Both the position numbers and the translations under genes were made by a program. From Candidatus Methanophagales archaeon (lineage in GTDB: Archaea; Halobacteriota; Syntropharchaeia; Alkanophagales; Methanospirareceae), in contig QENH01000197.1 in NCBI GenBank assembly GCA_003336485.1, forward strand, positions 1 through 57,946: a stretch of DNA of 57,946 bases, read 5' to 3'. The notes below the pieces were generated by a model. It was not told the DNA's origin, did no database searches, and saw only the letters and a list, made by a program, of their open reading frames with translations. Each line of letters opens with the position of its first letter. Position 1 is the first letter of the stretch. Below, piece by piece: positions 39,266 through 49,270 of the stretch.

Positions 39266-42200
39266 ATGAAAATGAGCGGTAGTGTTTTTGCGGTTTTTAT
39301 TACAGTCGTGCTTTTGATGGCACTGACAATGAACTTTGTATCGGCGGGATCACCTGCAAAGGCGAGTGTAACTCCAGTGGATCAGAAGGAGGAGCTAAAA
39401 CCTTCTGGACCGTATAAGGAGAAGCTAAATCCTTCTGAACCGATGGCTTTCACGGACGAGAGAGCACTAAATGAGTTGTTATACGATGATGGTGTAGCTG
39501 AGAATGCTTACTATATGTTTGATGCTGACAACGGATTTGCAGTGCGATTCACACCACCATCGTATCCGGCAGAGATAACCACAGCGAAGATCTGCTTTTG
39601 GCCTAATGGAACACACGAAGAGTTTGCGGTATATGTGTATGATGACGATGGTCTAGACGGGCAACCAGGCACGTGTCTGGGCGGACCTATTTGTCATACG
39701 GCGACAGAAGGGGGTTGGTGTTATGTGGACCTCTTGGGACTGGACATCTCGATAACAAGTGGTGACTTTTACATCCTATACCAACAGCTACTTGATGGTC
39801 CTGACTGTGAGGCGTTATGCTATGATGAGAGTCCACCAAGCCATGGACGATCATGGGATTATAATGGTACGCTTGAGAAATGGTATATATGGGAATATGA
39901 AAACTATATGATCCGATGTGTGGTCGATATTCCAACAGTCGAGTCATCATGGACATTCATGGTGTACCTTGACGCAGATAACAGCTTAGAAGAAGCAGGG
40001 ATTGATGATTTCATGGAACTGTCTTCTGTCGGCTCCAACAGTGATGTGAATATAGTGGCGCAATTTGACCGAATACCAGGCTATGACAGTTCATATGATG
40101 ATTGGACCACCTGTAAGCGATTCCTTATAACGTCTGGGATGACACCTACGGCCGCGAATGCAATAGAAGATCTCGGTGAATGTAATATGGGCGATCCAAA
40201 TACATTAGCAGATTTCGTGTCGTGGACGACTAACTATTTCCCTGCGGATAATTATGCATTGATTCTTTGGAATCATGGCTCCGGCTGGAAGACGTGGGTG
40301 CCGTGGGCGGGTGATGAGACACATGATGGTACAGAGATAGGAAGAGGAGTTTGTTATGATGACACGAGTGGCGGTGACTACCTTACGCTGCAAGAGACAA
40401 AGCAAGCCCTGACAGGGAAATATGTTGACCTGCTAGGTTATGATGCCTGTTTTATGCATATGGTGGAGGTGGTATATCAAGTGGATGCAAATGCAGGAAT
40501 AAGTGTTGGCTCGGAGGACTCAGAACCGAATGACGGCTGGCCATATGATACGATACTCGCTGATTTGAATGCAACGCCAGCAATGACGCCGCGCACTTTA
40601 GGTGCGGTAATCGTCCAACGTTACATAGAATCTTATGGTCCTATCGGAAGTGAGACACAATCAGCAGTGGACTATGGCAACTTCTCCGGTTTGGTTACAG
40701 CAGTTGATAACCTTGCAGAAGCATTAATCGCTGAAATCAATGCCGGTAATCTGACGCAGATACAACAAGCTAGAAGTGAAACAGTACAAATTCATTACGA
40801 TTATTACATTGACCTGTACCACTTCGCCCAAAATATAGAGACAGATGTTCCAGGTGCTACAGCAGATGCGCAAGCGGTGATGGATAGTGTGGACATTGCT
40901 GTCTATGCAGAGGCACATGGCTCAGGGGCGCCAGATGAGCATGGGTTATCCATATACTTCCCGCTAGAAGGCGTGGATTATTTAGCTTCGTATGACAGTA
41001 CAGCATTTGCTATTGATACCCAGTGGGATGAGTTCTTAATGGAATACTATGCATCTCCTATCTGTGGCGACATGACTGTCAATCCAACGAGTTGGAACAC
41101 AACGATAATCTGTGGTAACTCAGCTAATAGAACGGTTGGTGTTTCCGCAAGTGGCGGCATTGTTGAAGGTGTGACAGTGAGCAAAGTAGTTGGTCCGACT
41201 TGGCTTAATCTGTACACAACAGGTCTAGGGGACATAGCCTCTGGCTCATGCAAGACGTTCACAATGGATGCTGCTCCGCCTTCTGACACCAGCGGTGACT
41301 TCCCTTACACAATCAGGGTGACCAACACCTGTGGAACCCCCACATCAGCATATGTGAATGGGACAATAACGGTGCTCTGCGATGATTTGCGTGTTAGGTT
41401 AGCGGTAACGTGCGATTCTGGAACAGATGTAGCCGAATTCGGACTGAATGGAAATGCAACGGATGGCTTTGATCCGGAATTTGATATGCCCGAGCCACCA
41501 GCGCCTCCATCACCATATCAACAGGCGTACTTCTACTATCCGGGGAATCAATTAGTTAAGAAACTGAGCACCAGTTATATACCAAAGCACTTCATTGGCA
41601 GCGTGGAGTGGAATAGCTGGCCCTTCCAACTGGATTACAGTGGTGACAGCTCAGAGGTTACAATCACGTGGAATGCAGAGGATATAGCGGCGGTGCCCAC
41701 AAACTATTCGCTCTTATTCGTGGTCAATGGCGAACAGATCGATATGCGTACCACGCCGTCATATACGTTCAATGCAACGACCGGAACATACAAATACGAG
41801 ATCATTGCGATGACCGCAGGCCAATACACGTTTGAGCTCTTTACCGGATGGAACATGATCTCATTCCCGGTGGAGCCATTGGATAATAATGCCGATACCA
41901 TATTCGGACCTGAGTACTACAGTCTCTACGCCTGGGATCCAGATACTAGAACTTATGTACTCGTAGAAGAAGTCGAAACAAACGTGGGATATTGGCTATT
42001 TGTGCTCGAGGACAGAAACGTTACGGTAATAGGCACACCGAGATACGATTATTACACGAATTTAATTGGTGGCTGGAACATGATCGGCTCAATTTGGACA
42101 AGAACAAACGTGCCACTAGGGACTGTAACGAAACCGTCAGGACAGATGTATCCTTACCTCTACACCTGGAATGTTGATCATTACGAGTTCACCCAGGATA

Positions 42201-42367
42201 TTGATCCGGGAGAGGGTTACTGGGCTTTGGCATACAGCAACTGCTCTTTGCATATGTTTCCGACGCCGCTATTAGCACCAATATCAGCAACGCCAACAGA
42301 ATCGCAGCTATCACAGCAGATCCCACGAGATTTATTCGATGTGCCCGTGCCACCAAGCCCCCCATAA
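39266..42367 (+). CDS. Secreted clostripain-like (C11) cysteine peptidase, long paralogue
   Basis: A 1033-residue exported protein. It has a signal peptide (VFAVFITVVLLMALTMNFVSA), the same beta-rich domain as its neighbour, and the C11 peptidase with LILWNHGSGWK (His) and LLGYDACFMHMVEVVYQ (Cys). After about residue 600 it differs. There is a Cys-containing beta domain (VSASGGIVEGVTVSKVVGPTW), then a Pro-rich linker. The C-terminal part has two repeats with the GWNMI motif (FTGWNMISFPVEPL, IGGWNMIGSIWT), common in archaeal surface proteins, and it ends in a Pro-rich tail. No CFI box. Ribosome site GGGGGAAGAAG precedes the ATG. Likely matures or degrades surface proteins; the substrate is unknown. 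Confidence 0.9.
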   Translation: MKMSGSVFAVFITVVLLMALTMNFVSAGSPAKASVTPVDQKEELKPSGPYKEKLNPSEPMAFTDERALNELLYDDGVAENAYYMFDADNGFAVRFTPPSYPAEITTAKICFWPNGTHEEFAVYVYDDDGLDGQPGTCLGGPICHTATEGGWCYVDLLGLDISITSGDFYILYQQLLDGPDCEALCYDESPPSHGRSWDYNGTLEKWYIWEYENYMIRCVVDIPTVESSWTFMVYLDADNSLEEAGIDDFMELSSVGSNSDVNIVAQFDRIPGYDSSYDDWTTCKRFLITSGMTPTAANAIEDLGECNMGDPNTLADFVSWTTNYFPADNYALILWNHGSGWKTWVPWAGDETHDGTEIGRGVCYDDTSGGDYLTLQETKQALTGKYVDLLGYDACFMHMVEVVYQVDANAGISVGSEDSEPNDGWPYDTILADLNATPAMTPRTLGAVIVQRYIESYGPIGSETQSAVDYGNFSGLVTAVDNLAEALIAEINAGNLTQIQQARSETVQIHYDYYIDLYHFAQNIETDVPGATADAQAVMDSVDIAVYAEAHGSGAPDEHGLSIYFPLEGVDYLASYDSTAFAIDTQWDEFLMEYYASPICGDMTVNPTSWNTTIICGNSANRTVGVSASGGIVEGVTVSKVVGPTWLNLYTTGLGDIASGSCKTFTMDAAPPSDTSGDFPYTIRVTNTCGTPTSAYVNGTITVLCDDLRVRLAVTCDSGTDVAEFGLNGNATDGFDPEFDMPEPPAPPSPYQQAYFYYPGNQLVKKLSTSYIPKHFIGSVEWNSWPFQLDYSGDSSEVTITWNAEDIAAVPTNYSLLFVVNGEQIDMRTTPSYTFNATTGTYKYEIIAMTAGQYTFELFTGWNMISFPVEPLDNNADTIFGPEYYSLYAWDPDTRTYVLVEEVETNVGYWLFVLEDRNVTVIGTPRYDYYTNLIGGWNMIGSIWTRTNVPLGTVTKPSGQMYPYLYTWNVDHYEFTQDIDPGEGYWALAYSNCSLHMFPTPLLAPISATPTESQLSQQIPRDLFDVPVPPSPP

Positions 42368-42436
42368 ATTACTGGCCCTAAACTAAACTAAATTTTCTTT
42401 TTTTTTTCTTAATTGTGTGTATCAACGGTAGAGATA

Positions 42437-43430
42437 ATGGAAATAAGAAAGGGGGAATTGGTACTGGCAATCGCCATTTTTATGCGGGCATTAGTACCCG
42501 CGGCATCTGCCGCTGCGGTCATCATTGATCATACCTGTACGGATCTCTCGCAGATACCAGATGCAGGGATTGAACAGGCAAAAAGCAATCGCCATATTGC
42601 ATATCAGCATACATCTCATGGCAGCCAGTTGGTTACAGGCATGAACGCCCTCGAGAATTTCCCGTCGTTTTGGACAAAGTATGAGTGGTCCGATGTCGGA
42701 TCAGCGGGTTTAGACCTGGATGATTATGGTATTCCTGGTGCTAAGCCCGATCTAAGTCAAGGCGACTATATCGATGAAAATGGAGTTACACCTTGGGTGA
42801 CGGCAGGCGAAACCGCATACGTAGATGCAACATTGACGCCAATACATTGATGCTTATTATGGCGCATTACCTTGTTCCGTAATAGATGTAACATTTGTAC
42901 TATCGAACGACCCAGGCGACACATTAGTCTTGCGAAATAGCGCTGGTGCTGAGACGGACAATGTAACATACCTGGCGTCATGGGGTGCAGACGGAAATGG
43001 AAAAACGCTGGAGCGAAAAGCGACAGGAGAGTGGGCTGAGAGTCTTGACGATGACGGGACCCCATGCCGCCCGAACAGCGTGACACCTTGTTTCATAGCA
43101 ACAGCAGCATATGGGACGCCTTTGCATGATGATATAGCGGTGTTACGCGATTTTAGAGATGAATATCTGATGCCAAGTCCTGTTGGGCGCACATTTGTAA
43201 AGATTTATTATTCCTTTAGTCCACCGATTGCTGATTTGATAGGTGGGAATGAAGGACTGATGGCAGTAACACGGGAAGGGTTGGTGAAACCGTTAGTGTA
43301 TAGTTGTTCGCGGAAGCTTTCTTTTGGGCGAAGCGGCACTAATTTAATAGGTAATTGTTTAGCTAGCAGCCAGCCACAAGATCACGTCGATTTTTTTTTC
43401 GCGATGGAATATATAGGGGATACAAGTTAA
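42437..43430 (+). pseudogene. Secreted lamin-tail/CFI-box protein gene, internally deleted and frameshifted
   Basis: The first part (to TGA at 42848) has a signal peptide (LVLAIAIFMRALVPAASA) and IDHTCTDLSQIPDAGIEQAKSNRHIAYQHTSHGSQLVTGM, a domain of exported proteins whose function I do not know. Past the stop, another frame gives SNDPGDTLVLRNSAGAETDNVTYLASWGADGNGKTLERKATGEWAES, a lamin-tail domain. CFIATAAYGTPLHDDIAVLRDFRDEYLM follows, the same CFI box as in the 36.8-kb peptidase. The jump suggests a deletion between the two parts as well as the frameshift. The final ~40 residues look like read-through past the original end. Confidence 0.7.
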
Positions 43431-43605
43431 GCACAATATTGTCCAATTACGTGCTACACAAGGCATACACCGGCCACCACACCACAGAGCAACGACAGAT
43501 GTTTGATACATATTTTAGTTCTACTGGGTGTTTTATATAGATCCTAGAACAATAAAATGTATTGTCGCGCGTGGATAAAATGGAGGCTGAGTAAGAGCGA
43601 AAAAA

Positions 43606-44550
43606 ATGAAAAACATAAGAGTTGGTGTAATTGGTGTGGGCGCAATGGGCAATCATCATGCCAGGATTTACAGTGAACTGCAAGATGTTGAGCTGGTCGG
43701 TGTCTCGGACATTAACGCAAAAGCAACCGCTGAAATCGCATCAACATATAATACGGATGCATTTGACGATTGTGTGCACTTGCTGAAGTCTGATTTGGAT
43801 GCTGTTAGCATCGCTGTCCCCACAAGCCTGCATAAAGAGATCGCACTTAAAGCAGTAAAGCAGGGCGTACACATGCTCGTGGAGAAGCCCATTTCAGATT
43901 CGTTGAATAGCGCAGATGAAATAATAGAGGCAGTGAGACGAGAAAAGCTCAAGCTGATGATCGGTCATATTGAACGCTTTAACGCTACGATCTTGAAGCT
44001 TAAAAAGTTCATATCTGCCGGCAAACTCGGACATGTCCTTTCTATATCCTGTAGAAGAGTAGGCCCTTACCCACCCAGAATACGAGATGTGGGTATAATA
44101 ATCGATTTAGCGGTACATGACATAGACACCATCACACATATTTACGGCGAAAGCGCGCTGAATGTGTACGCAATAGGCGGTAACAGCTTCCATATTAAGG
44201 AGGATCATGCTTCTATCCTATTACTATATGCAGATAACAAATCGGGTGTAGTGGAGACAAATTGGCTCACACCACATAAAATACGGCAACTCACAGTTAC
44301 GGGAACCGAAGGTGTGGCACATGCAGATTATTTAGAGCAAAGTCTTGAGATATGGCGAGAAGGGGAAGTGATAGAAGTACCAATAGAGAAGCGGGAACCG
44401 TTAAGGAACGAGCTCGAGCATTTCCTGTGTGCTATCGCGAATGACGAAGAGCCAAGCCCGTCAGGAGTAGAAGGTAAAAGCACGCTTCATGTCGCTTTAT
44501 CCGCGATAAAATCATATGAAACGGGTAAAAGTGTCCTTTTGAATGCGTAA
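43606..44550 (+). CDS. Gfo/Idh/MocA oxidoreductase, UDP-N-acetylglucosamine 3-dehydrogenase-like
   Basis: A 314-residue NAD(P)-dependent enzyme. IRVGVIGVGAMGNHHARIYSEL is the Rossmann motif; LLVEKPISDS-like HMLVEKPIS is the conserved EKP motif; DLAVHDIDTITHIYG holds the catalytic His/Asp region. The nearest characterised type is the methanogen enzyme that oxidises UDP-GlcNAc at C3 for acetamido-sugar synthesis, which serves surface N-glycans. That assignment is by resemblance and not proven. It is convergent with the uracil-DNA glycosylase (11 bases between stops). Start ATG at 43606. Confidence 0.85.
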   Translation: MKNIRVGVIGVGAMGNHHARIYSELQDVELVGVSDINAKATAEIASTYNTDAFDDCVHLLKSDLDAVSIAVPTSLHKEIALKAVKQGVHMLVEKPISDSLNSADEIIEAVRREKLKLMIGHIERFNATILKLKKFISAGKLGHVLSISCRRVGPYPPRIRDVGIIIDLAVHDIDTITHIYGESALNVYAIGGNSFHIKEDHASILLLYADNKSGVVETNWLTPHKIRQLTVTGTEGVAHADYLEQSLEIWREGEVIEVPIEKREPLRNELEHFLCAIANDEEPSPSGVEGKSTLHVALSAIKSYETGKSVLLNA

Positions 44551-44561
44551 TCGGTATTTGT

Positions 44562-45149
44562 TTAGCTTTCTTGTCTTACTGTCTTCGCCAGCACCTTAAA
44601 ATCATTGATCAAGACTTCTTTCAACTTTGGATTGTAAGTAACAACTGCGGGATGATACAGCGGTATTATTCGTTTAATACCCGTAATTGTGCTTACCGTA
44701 AATACATTACCGTGAATCTTACCTATCTTCTCCTGCTTCACCTGGAATTTAGCAAAGATATAAGCTAATGAGAAGTTACCCAGTGTTGCTATAACCGCAG
44801 GTTCGATGAGTTCCAGTTGTGCATCTAAGAATGGAGTGCAAGCCTTTATTTCGTCCGTTAATGGATTTCTGTTGCCGGGTGGTCGGCATTTCAAAACATT
44901 CGCTATGTATACGTCGGCTCTTTGCCATCCTATGGATTCCAATAACTCATCAAGCACCTTTCCCGCTTTTCCGACAAAAGGTTTGCCGTTTAAGTCTTCA
45001 TTGTAGCCGGGGGCTTCACCAACGAACAGTATTCTCGCAGATAGCGCGCCTTCTCCGACAACCGGATTAGTTCGCGTCTTCCATAGCTCGCAACGTTTGC
45101 AGCCACTTATTTCTTTTTCTATGCGCAGCATTTCTTCTTTATTTGACAT
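44562..45149 (-). CDS. udg: Uracil-DNA glycosylase, family 4 (iron-sulfur type)
   Basis: A 195-residue enzyme that removes uracil from deaminated DNA. CKRCELWKTRTNPVVGEGALSARILFVGEAPGYNEDLNGKPFVGKAGKVLDELLESIGW contains the first two cluster cysteines and the GEAPG catalytic motif. YIANVLKCRPPGNRNPLTDEIKACTPFL holds the other two cysteines, and IIPLYHPAVVTYNPKL is the HP motif. I start at ATG 45149; the ORF extends 24 codons further but with no family similarity. Such enzymes are typical of archaea and thermophiles. Confidence 0.93.
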   Translation of the reverse strand: MSNKEEMLRIEKEISGCKRCELWKTRTNPVVGEGALSARILFVGEAPGYNEDLNGKPFVGKAGKVLDELLESIGWQRADVYIANVLKCRPPGNRNPLTDEIKACTPFLDAQLELIEPAVIATLGNFSLAYIFAKFQVKQEKIGKIHGNVFTVSTITGIKRIIPLYHPAVVTYNPKLKEVLINDFKVLAKTVRQES

Positions 45150-45268
45150 ATCGATTAATCTCTTTTTATCTAAATGACCAACTCTGAGAATTTGACCATT
45201 ATAAAGGTTAAAGAAATACAAAAATTAATATCCACTAACAATAAAATATACTTAAATACTGTGTCGAC

Positions 45269-46765
45269 ATGAAGATGGAGAAGCGAGAGAAGGATTTTAT
45301 CCAATCACTGGAATCGGACAGATGGCTATTTTACGCCGATCTGCTCGTGGACAAGGCGCATGTAGTGATGCTAAAAGAGCGAGGGATAATAAAGAAAGAT
45401 GAAGCGGCAGAGATTTTGAAGTTCTTATCTACAATAAAGGAGAAGGATTTTATCGAGCACGAACTTCCCGCTTACGATGATCTGCATACTGCGATTGAAT
45501 CCGTTTTAATACGGGAAATAGGCGAGGCTATGGGCGGCCGGATGCATATCGGCCGGTCGAGAAATGACGAAGTGGCGACATGTATAAGGATAGCGCTTCG
45601 TGACGAGCTGTTAGAACTGATGAAAGAGGTGAACCACATGAGAAGAGCGTTAATAGAAAAAGCGGCCGCGAACGTTGATACTCGGATACCCGGTTATACA
45701 CATCTGCAACATGCACAAGCAACTACCTTTGCACATCAGTACATGGCGCATGCCGATGCGTTATCGCGTGATTTCTCCCGGCTTCTAAATGCATACGAGC
45801 ATACAAACATATGTCCTTTAGGAGCAGCCGCATTCGCTTCCACTGGCTTTCCTATCGACCGAGCGAAAACCACAAAACTTCTTGGTTTTAATTCCATACT
45901 GGAGAACTCAATGGATGCAGTATCATCGCGTGATTTCATCATCGAGTCGATTTCCTGTTTCTCTAACCTGATGACGAATCTGAGCAGGCTCGCCGAGGAG
46001 ATAATACTGTGGAGCACCTCGGAATTCGATTTCATTCGCGTTCCTGCGGAATATGTAACTGGAAGTTCGATAATGCCGCAGAAACGAAACCCCGACTATG
46101 CAGAGCTTATAAGGGCGAGAGCGGGCACGGTTTATGGGTGTTTGATGAGCGTGCTCAGTATCTGCAAAGCGTTACCATACTCATATAATAGGGATTTGCA
46201 GGAGGCTACACCACATCTGTTTAAAGCTACAGAATACACCCTTGCTTCGGTATTAGTGATGACAGGCATGGTGAAAGGACTGGAATTGAAGAAGGACAAG
46301 CTGGAGAAGCAGACACAAATCGGATTTATTAGTGCAACCGAGCTGGCTGATACTATCGTCAGAGCGACAGACATACCTTTTAGAACTGCACATAAAATCG
46401 TATCTACATTGGCAAAGGAGGGTAAGGGTAAAGGCGAGGATGAAGAAGAGGCGGAATCGGACGTGGTGCTTCGCAGAATTGATGAGCTCGCTATGAATAG
46501 CATAGGTAAGAAACTTAGTGAGATCGGGTTGACCGAGCGCAAAGTAAAAGAGGCATTGAATATCGCTTCCAACATCCGGAAGAGGGATGTGAAAGGCGGT
46601 CCTGCAAAAAGAGAAGTCCTAAGAATGATAGAACGGCGAAAAACCGAGTTGGACAGGGATGGACGATCGAGACAGGTGAAGGAAGAGCGAGTGAAGAAAA
46701 GTTTGGATGAGTTGGCGAGAGAGGTGAAGAAGAAGAAGAGAGTTATAAGAGTGATGAAGAAATAG
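45269..46765 (+). CDS. argH: Argininosuccinate lyase
   Basis: A 498-residue enzyme that splits argininosuccinate into arginine and fumarate. GGRMHIGRSRNDEVATCIRI and PGYTHLQHAQATTFAHQYMAHADAL are substrate loops, and YVTGSSIMPQKRNPDYAELIRARAG is the superfamily signature with the catalytic Ser. The last ~40 residues are very Lys/Arg-rich (RREVLRMIERRKTELDRDG to KKKKRVIRVMKK), as in many archaeal members. It starts ATGAAGATGGAG and ends in TAG, 13 bases before the next gene. Confidence 0.96.
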   Translation: MKMEKREKDFIQSLESDRWLFYADLLVDKAHVVMLKERGIIKKDEAAEILKFLSTIKEKDFIEHELPAYDDLHTAIESVLIREIGEAMGGRMHIGRSRNDEVATCIRIALRDELLELMKEVNHMRRALIEKAAANVDTRIPGYTHLQHAQATTFAHQYMAHADALSRDFSRLLNAYEHTNICPLGAAAFASTGFPIDRAKTTKLLGFNSILENSMDAVSSRDFIIESISCFSNLMTNLSRLAEEIILWSTSEFDFIRVPAEYVTGSSIMPQKRNPDYAELIRARAGTVYGCLMSVLSICKALPYSYNRDLQEATPHLFKATEYTLASVLVMTGMVKGLELKKDKLEKQTQIGFISATELADTIVRATDIPFRTAHKIVSTLAKEGKGKGEDEEEAESDVVLRRIDELAMNSIGKKLSEIGLTERKVKEALNIASNIRKRDVKGGPAKREVLRMIERRKTELDRDGRSRQVKEERVKKSLDELAREVKKKKRVIRVMKK

Positions 46766-46778
46766 CTTTTGTTGAGAA

Positions 46779-47015
46779 ATGGTAAACATACAACTACAGA
46801 AAGCAATTCTTGATGTGGTAGAGAACCAAATCAGCGAAAATAATCCACCTGCGACTAAGGAGACCTTTGATCGGCTCTTGAAGAACGGTCATTCAAAAGA
46901 CGATGCAATGAAATTAATAGGAAGTGCAGTTGCCACCGAGATATACGAAGTTTTGAAGAATAAAAAGCCGTTTGATGAGAAAAGATACGTCAATGCTTTG
47001 AGGAAGCTGCCGTAG
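46779..47015 (+). CDS. DUF1841-like small protein
   Basis: A 78-residue protein. KETFDRLLKNGHSKDDAMKLIGSAVATEIYEVLKNKKPFDEKRYVNALRKLP has the G-H-D-A-IG and IYEVLK...PFD..RY pattern of a small conserved family in archaea and proteobacteria. Function is unknown. It lies 13 bases past argH on the same strand and is probably cotranscribed. No TM segments; helical throughout. Confidence 0.75.
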   Translation: MVNIQLQKAILDVVENQISENNPPATKETFDRLLKNGHSKDDAMKLIGSAVATEIYEVLKNKKPFDEKRYVNALRKLP

Positions 47016-47258
47016 TATACTTGGAGACGCGGCACAATCGAAAAAACCAGTTGCTATTTATCAACGCGGAGATTGCAGATTTTGGGCGCATAGTTTAAGT
47101 GTGTTCCAAACCCCGCTTGGGTTTTCTAATGTCTCTGCGTTCTCTGCGTGCTCTGCGATAAAATTAGGGGGCATATGGATTTTACTAGAAAAATCGATTG
47201 TACCGAGAAGCGCATTTTTCAATTTGCACTTTGCACTTTGCAATTACTTGTCCCTCGC
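47016..47258. repeat. Intergenic short repeats (CTCTGCG 9-mers and TTTGCAC 7-mers)
   Basis: TCTCTGCGT, TCTCTGCGTG and CTCTGCGAT follow each other at 47132-47159, and AATTTGCACTTTGCACTTTGCAATT lies at 47219-47245. The second repeats the block at 31111-31137 with few changes. The segment has no gene. Confidence 0.75.
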
Positions 47259-49262
47259 TCAGGTCAACCCTTGCCGTTCTTTCTCCAACACCGTTATTAT
47301 CTCTTCATAAACAGATCTTAACTCCTCTTTCCTGACCTTACCCAAAAGCTTCTTTATCACCAGTTCCGGTGTGCTCGACCCGATATGATTGAACATTGGC
47401 TGCCGATCAACAATAATGTTGCCTGTAGCATCCAAACCCTCTGACTCTATACCATCAACACGCACCTTCGCCATACTGATATGTGGTAATATCTCATGAA
47501 TCAGATGAGTTATCACAACAGCCAGAGTATCCTTTGGCATGTTATTCAATATAGATGCCATTATACGACCCATAGCGCCTGGCTCAGTAAGCGCCTCCAA
47601 TTCATCTATTAATACCACTTTCGGTCCTTCTCGCATGAATATTCGGCTCAAAGCCCGCATCGAATATTCAAACGACCCAGTCTTCTTTATCATCTTCCGG
47701 CGATAGAAGTAGAGCGGCATTAACGGTATCTCCGCTCTCTCCGCAGGCACCGGCAGACCAAGCTCCGTGAGGATGATCGAACTCGCGAGCATAATCAAGA
47801 GACATGTTTTACCGCCGCTATTCGCACCTGTGAGAATAGCTACGGGAAGCGGAGTAGCGCCGAAGATGCCTAAATCCGCCTGCCCAATAGAATAGGAAAC
47901 CGGCACCACATTCTCGCTCCCGCTTAGCTCTTCACTAACCAGAAATGGATTCCTGCCGGTGATCACACCAAATCCATCTTCGCATATCGAGGGTAAGTGC
48001 AATTGGAAATCACGGCTAAATTGCAACACTGCGAGCATAAAATCGAAATGGAAGAACCGTTTAATAGCGTAACTCACTGCTTCTCTATGCCGCTCCAGTT
48101 GCTTTGCAGACTCTCTTAACGTCTGATATCGCCGCTCGCCCAGTTTACGATCATACCGATGTCGCAATTGCGCCATCGTTTCTCGTGAGAATTCAAACGG
48201 TAATCCACGCTCTAAGTTCGCATATGCACTCTCCCAAAGGACATTTCTATCCTTATTCGGGAGCAACAATTCATCAGCCATGCTTAGCAATACCTCTTCT
48301 AAGTAACCTTTAAATTCATCTACGCCGCCACCGCTTCGCATAATCCTGTTTGCTTCTTTGTTTAGCTCCTCCTCGCGCCGATAGATCACGTCATCAAAGT
48401 TCGTTTCGCCTCTACCCCTTACTGATTCTATCTTCTCTATAACTGCTAAAACCGTCTCTAAATCGGCTACCTGGATGCCGTTAAACAGAGAGAAATCCTT
48501 GAGTACATCAAATTCACGTAATATGTTTATTATCGCACCTATCAGATTCTTCTTTGCTATGGACGAATTAACAACGAACTCGGGATAAATCTCGCAGGGG
48601 TCAGACAGAGAATCAATACTTATGTTCACGATGCCCGGCTCTTCCACTTCCTCTTCGCTGACTAGCAGAATGTTATCGTTCTTCTGCAAAAGCTCTTTTG
48701 CTTTAGCTGTGGAATTTACAATGTCTACATGCACGAACTCGCCATAGATCCTCTTTATCTCTGCACCTATACCAGTCCCACGGCTAACAACGAGGGGTGC
48801 TTTTCCAAAGCTTGTCTTCGCGATCTCAGCATCAGAAATAATTTCCCGCATTCGCGCTAATTTCGCGTCGCCCACTAGTACCTGCAATTTCGCGCTCTCT
48901 TCCACAGCGCGAAACCGTCTTTGCAATTCTGCACTATCTCGTGATGGCGTAAGTGTAAGAACCTTGTCCCGCCCATTTCTCGTTGTCGTATAAGAGGCGA
49001 GGATTTGCAAAATATCTTTCTCTACTTCCCGCGTCTCTATGGTGCAGAAGACATCTCTAACTTTATATCCCGCTGAGGCTTCATTAGCCCTTTTCACTAT
49101 CTTCTCTGCCTCTACCCTTTTTATCCCAAGAATGGAAGATAAAGTGTCGAGGTCCGGAAACTCAACAGCATCCTTCAAATATGGATTCATGAGCTGCGGT
49201 ATCTCAAAAGACGAGAATTTACCTGAAACGGAACCGCTTTTTGTTCTCTTTCTGGTCACCAT
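47259..49262 (-). CDS. MutS-related (MutS2-like) ATPase
   Basis: A 667-residue archaeal MutS homologue. Early residues show a helix-hairpin-helix-like stretch (LDTLSSILGIKRVEAEKIVKRA). The middle is coiled-coil clamp-like (RYDRKLGERRYQTLRESAKQLERHREAVSYA). The C-terminal ABC-type ATPase has Walker A TGANSGGKTCLL, Walker B PKVVLIDELEALT, and DTLAVVITHLIHEI. It lacks the mismatch-recognition domain of MutS1 and the Smr nuclease of bacterial MutS2. It likely acts on branched DNA or recombination intermediates. It ends just 8 bases from the next gene upstream (49271), so they share an operon. Confidence 0.9.
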   Translation of the reverse strand: MVTRKRTKSGSVSGKFSSFEIPQLMNPYLKDAVEFPDLDTLSSILGIKRVEAEKIVKRANEASAGYKVRDVFCTIETREVEKDILQILASYTTTRNGRDKVLTLTPSRDSAELQRRFRAVEESAKLQVLVGDAKLARMREIISDAEIAKTSFGKAPLVVSRGTGIGAEIKRIYGEFVHVDIVNSTAKAKELLQKNDNILLVSEEEVEEPGIVNISIDSLSDPCEIYPEFVVNSSIAKKNLIGAIINILREFDVLKDFSLFNGIQVADLETVLAVIEKIESVRGRGETNFDDVIYRREEELNKEANRIMRSGGGVDEFKGYLEEVLLSMADELLLPNKDRNVLWESAYANLERGLPFEFSRETMAQLRHRYDRKLGERRYQTLRESAKQLERHREAVSYAIKRFFHFDFMLAVLQFSRDFQLHLPSICEDGFGVITGRNPFLVSEELSGSENVVPVSYSIGQADLGIFGATPLPVAILTGANSGGKTCLLIMLASSIILTELGLPVPAERAEIPLMPLYFYRRKMIKKTGSFEYSMRALSRIFMREGPKVVLIDELEALTEPGAMGRIMASILNNMPKDTLAVVITHLIHEILPHISMAKVRVDGIESEGLDATGNIIVDRQPMFNHIGSSTPELVIKKLLGKVRKEELRSVYEEIITVLEKERQGLT

Positions 49263-49270
49263 TGTCTCTG

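Noticed and set aside
46132-46806. 224-residue minus-strand frame opposite argH
   Set aside because: Antisense to a clear ArgH; Ser/Phe/Leu-rich shadow of Lys/Glu codons.
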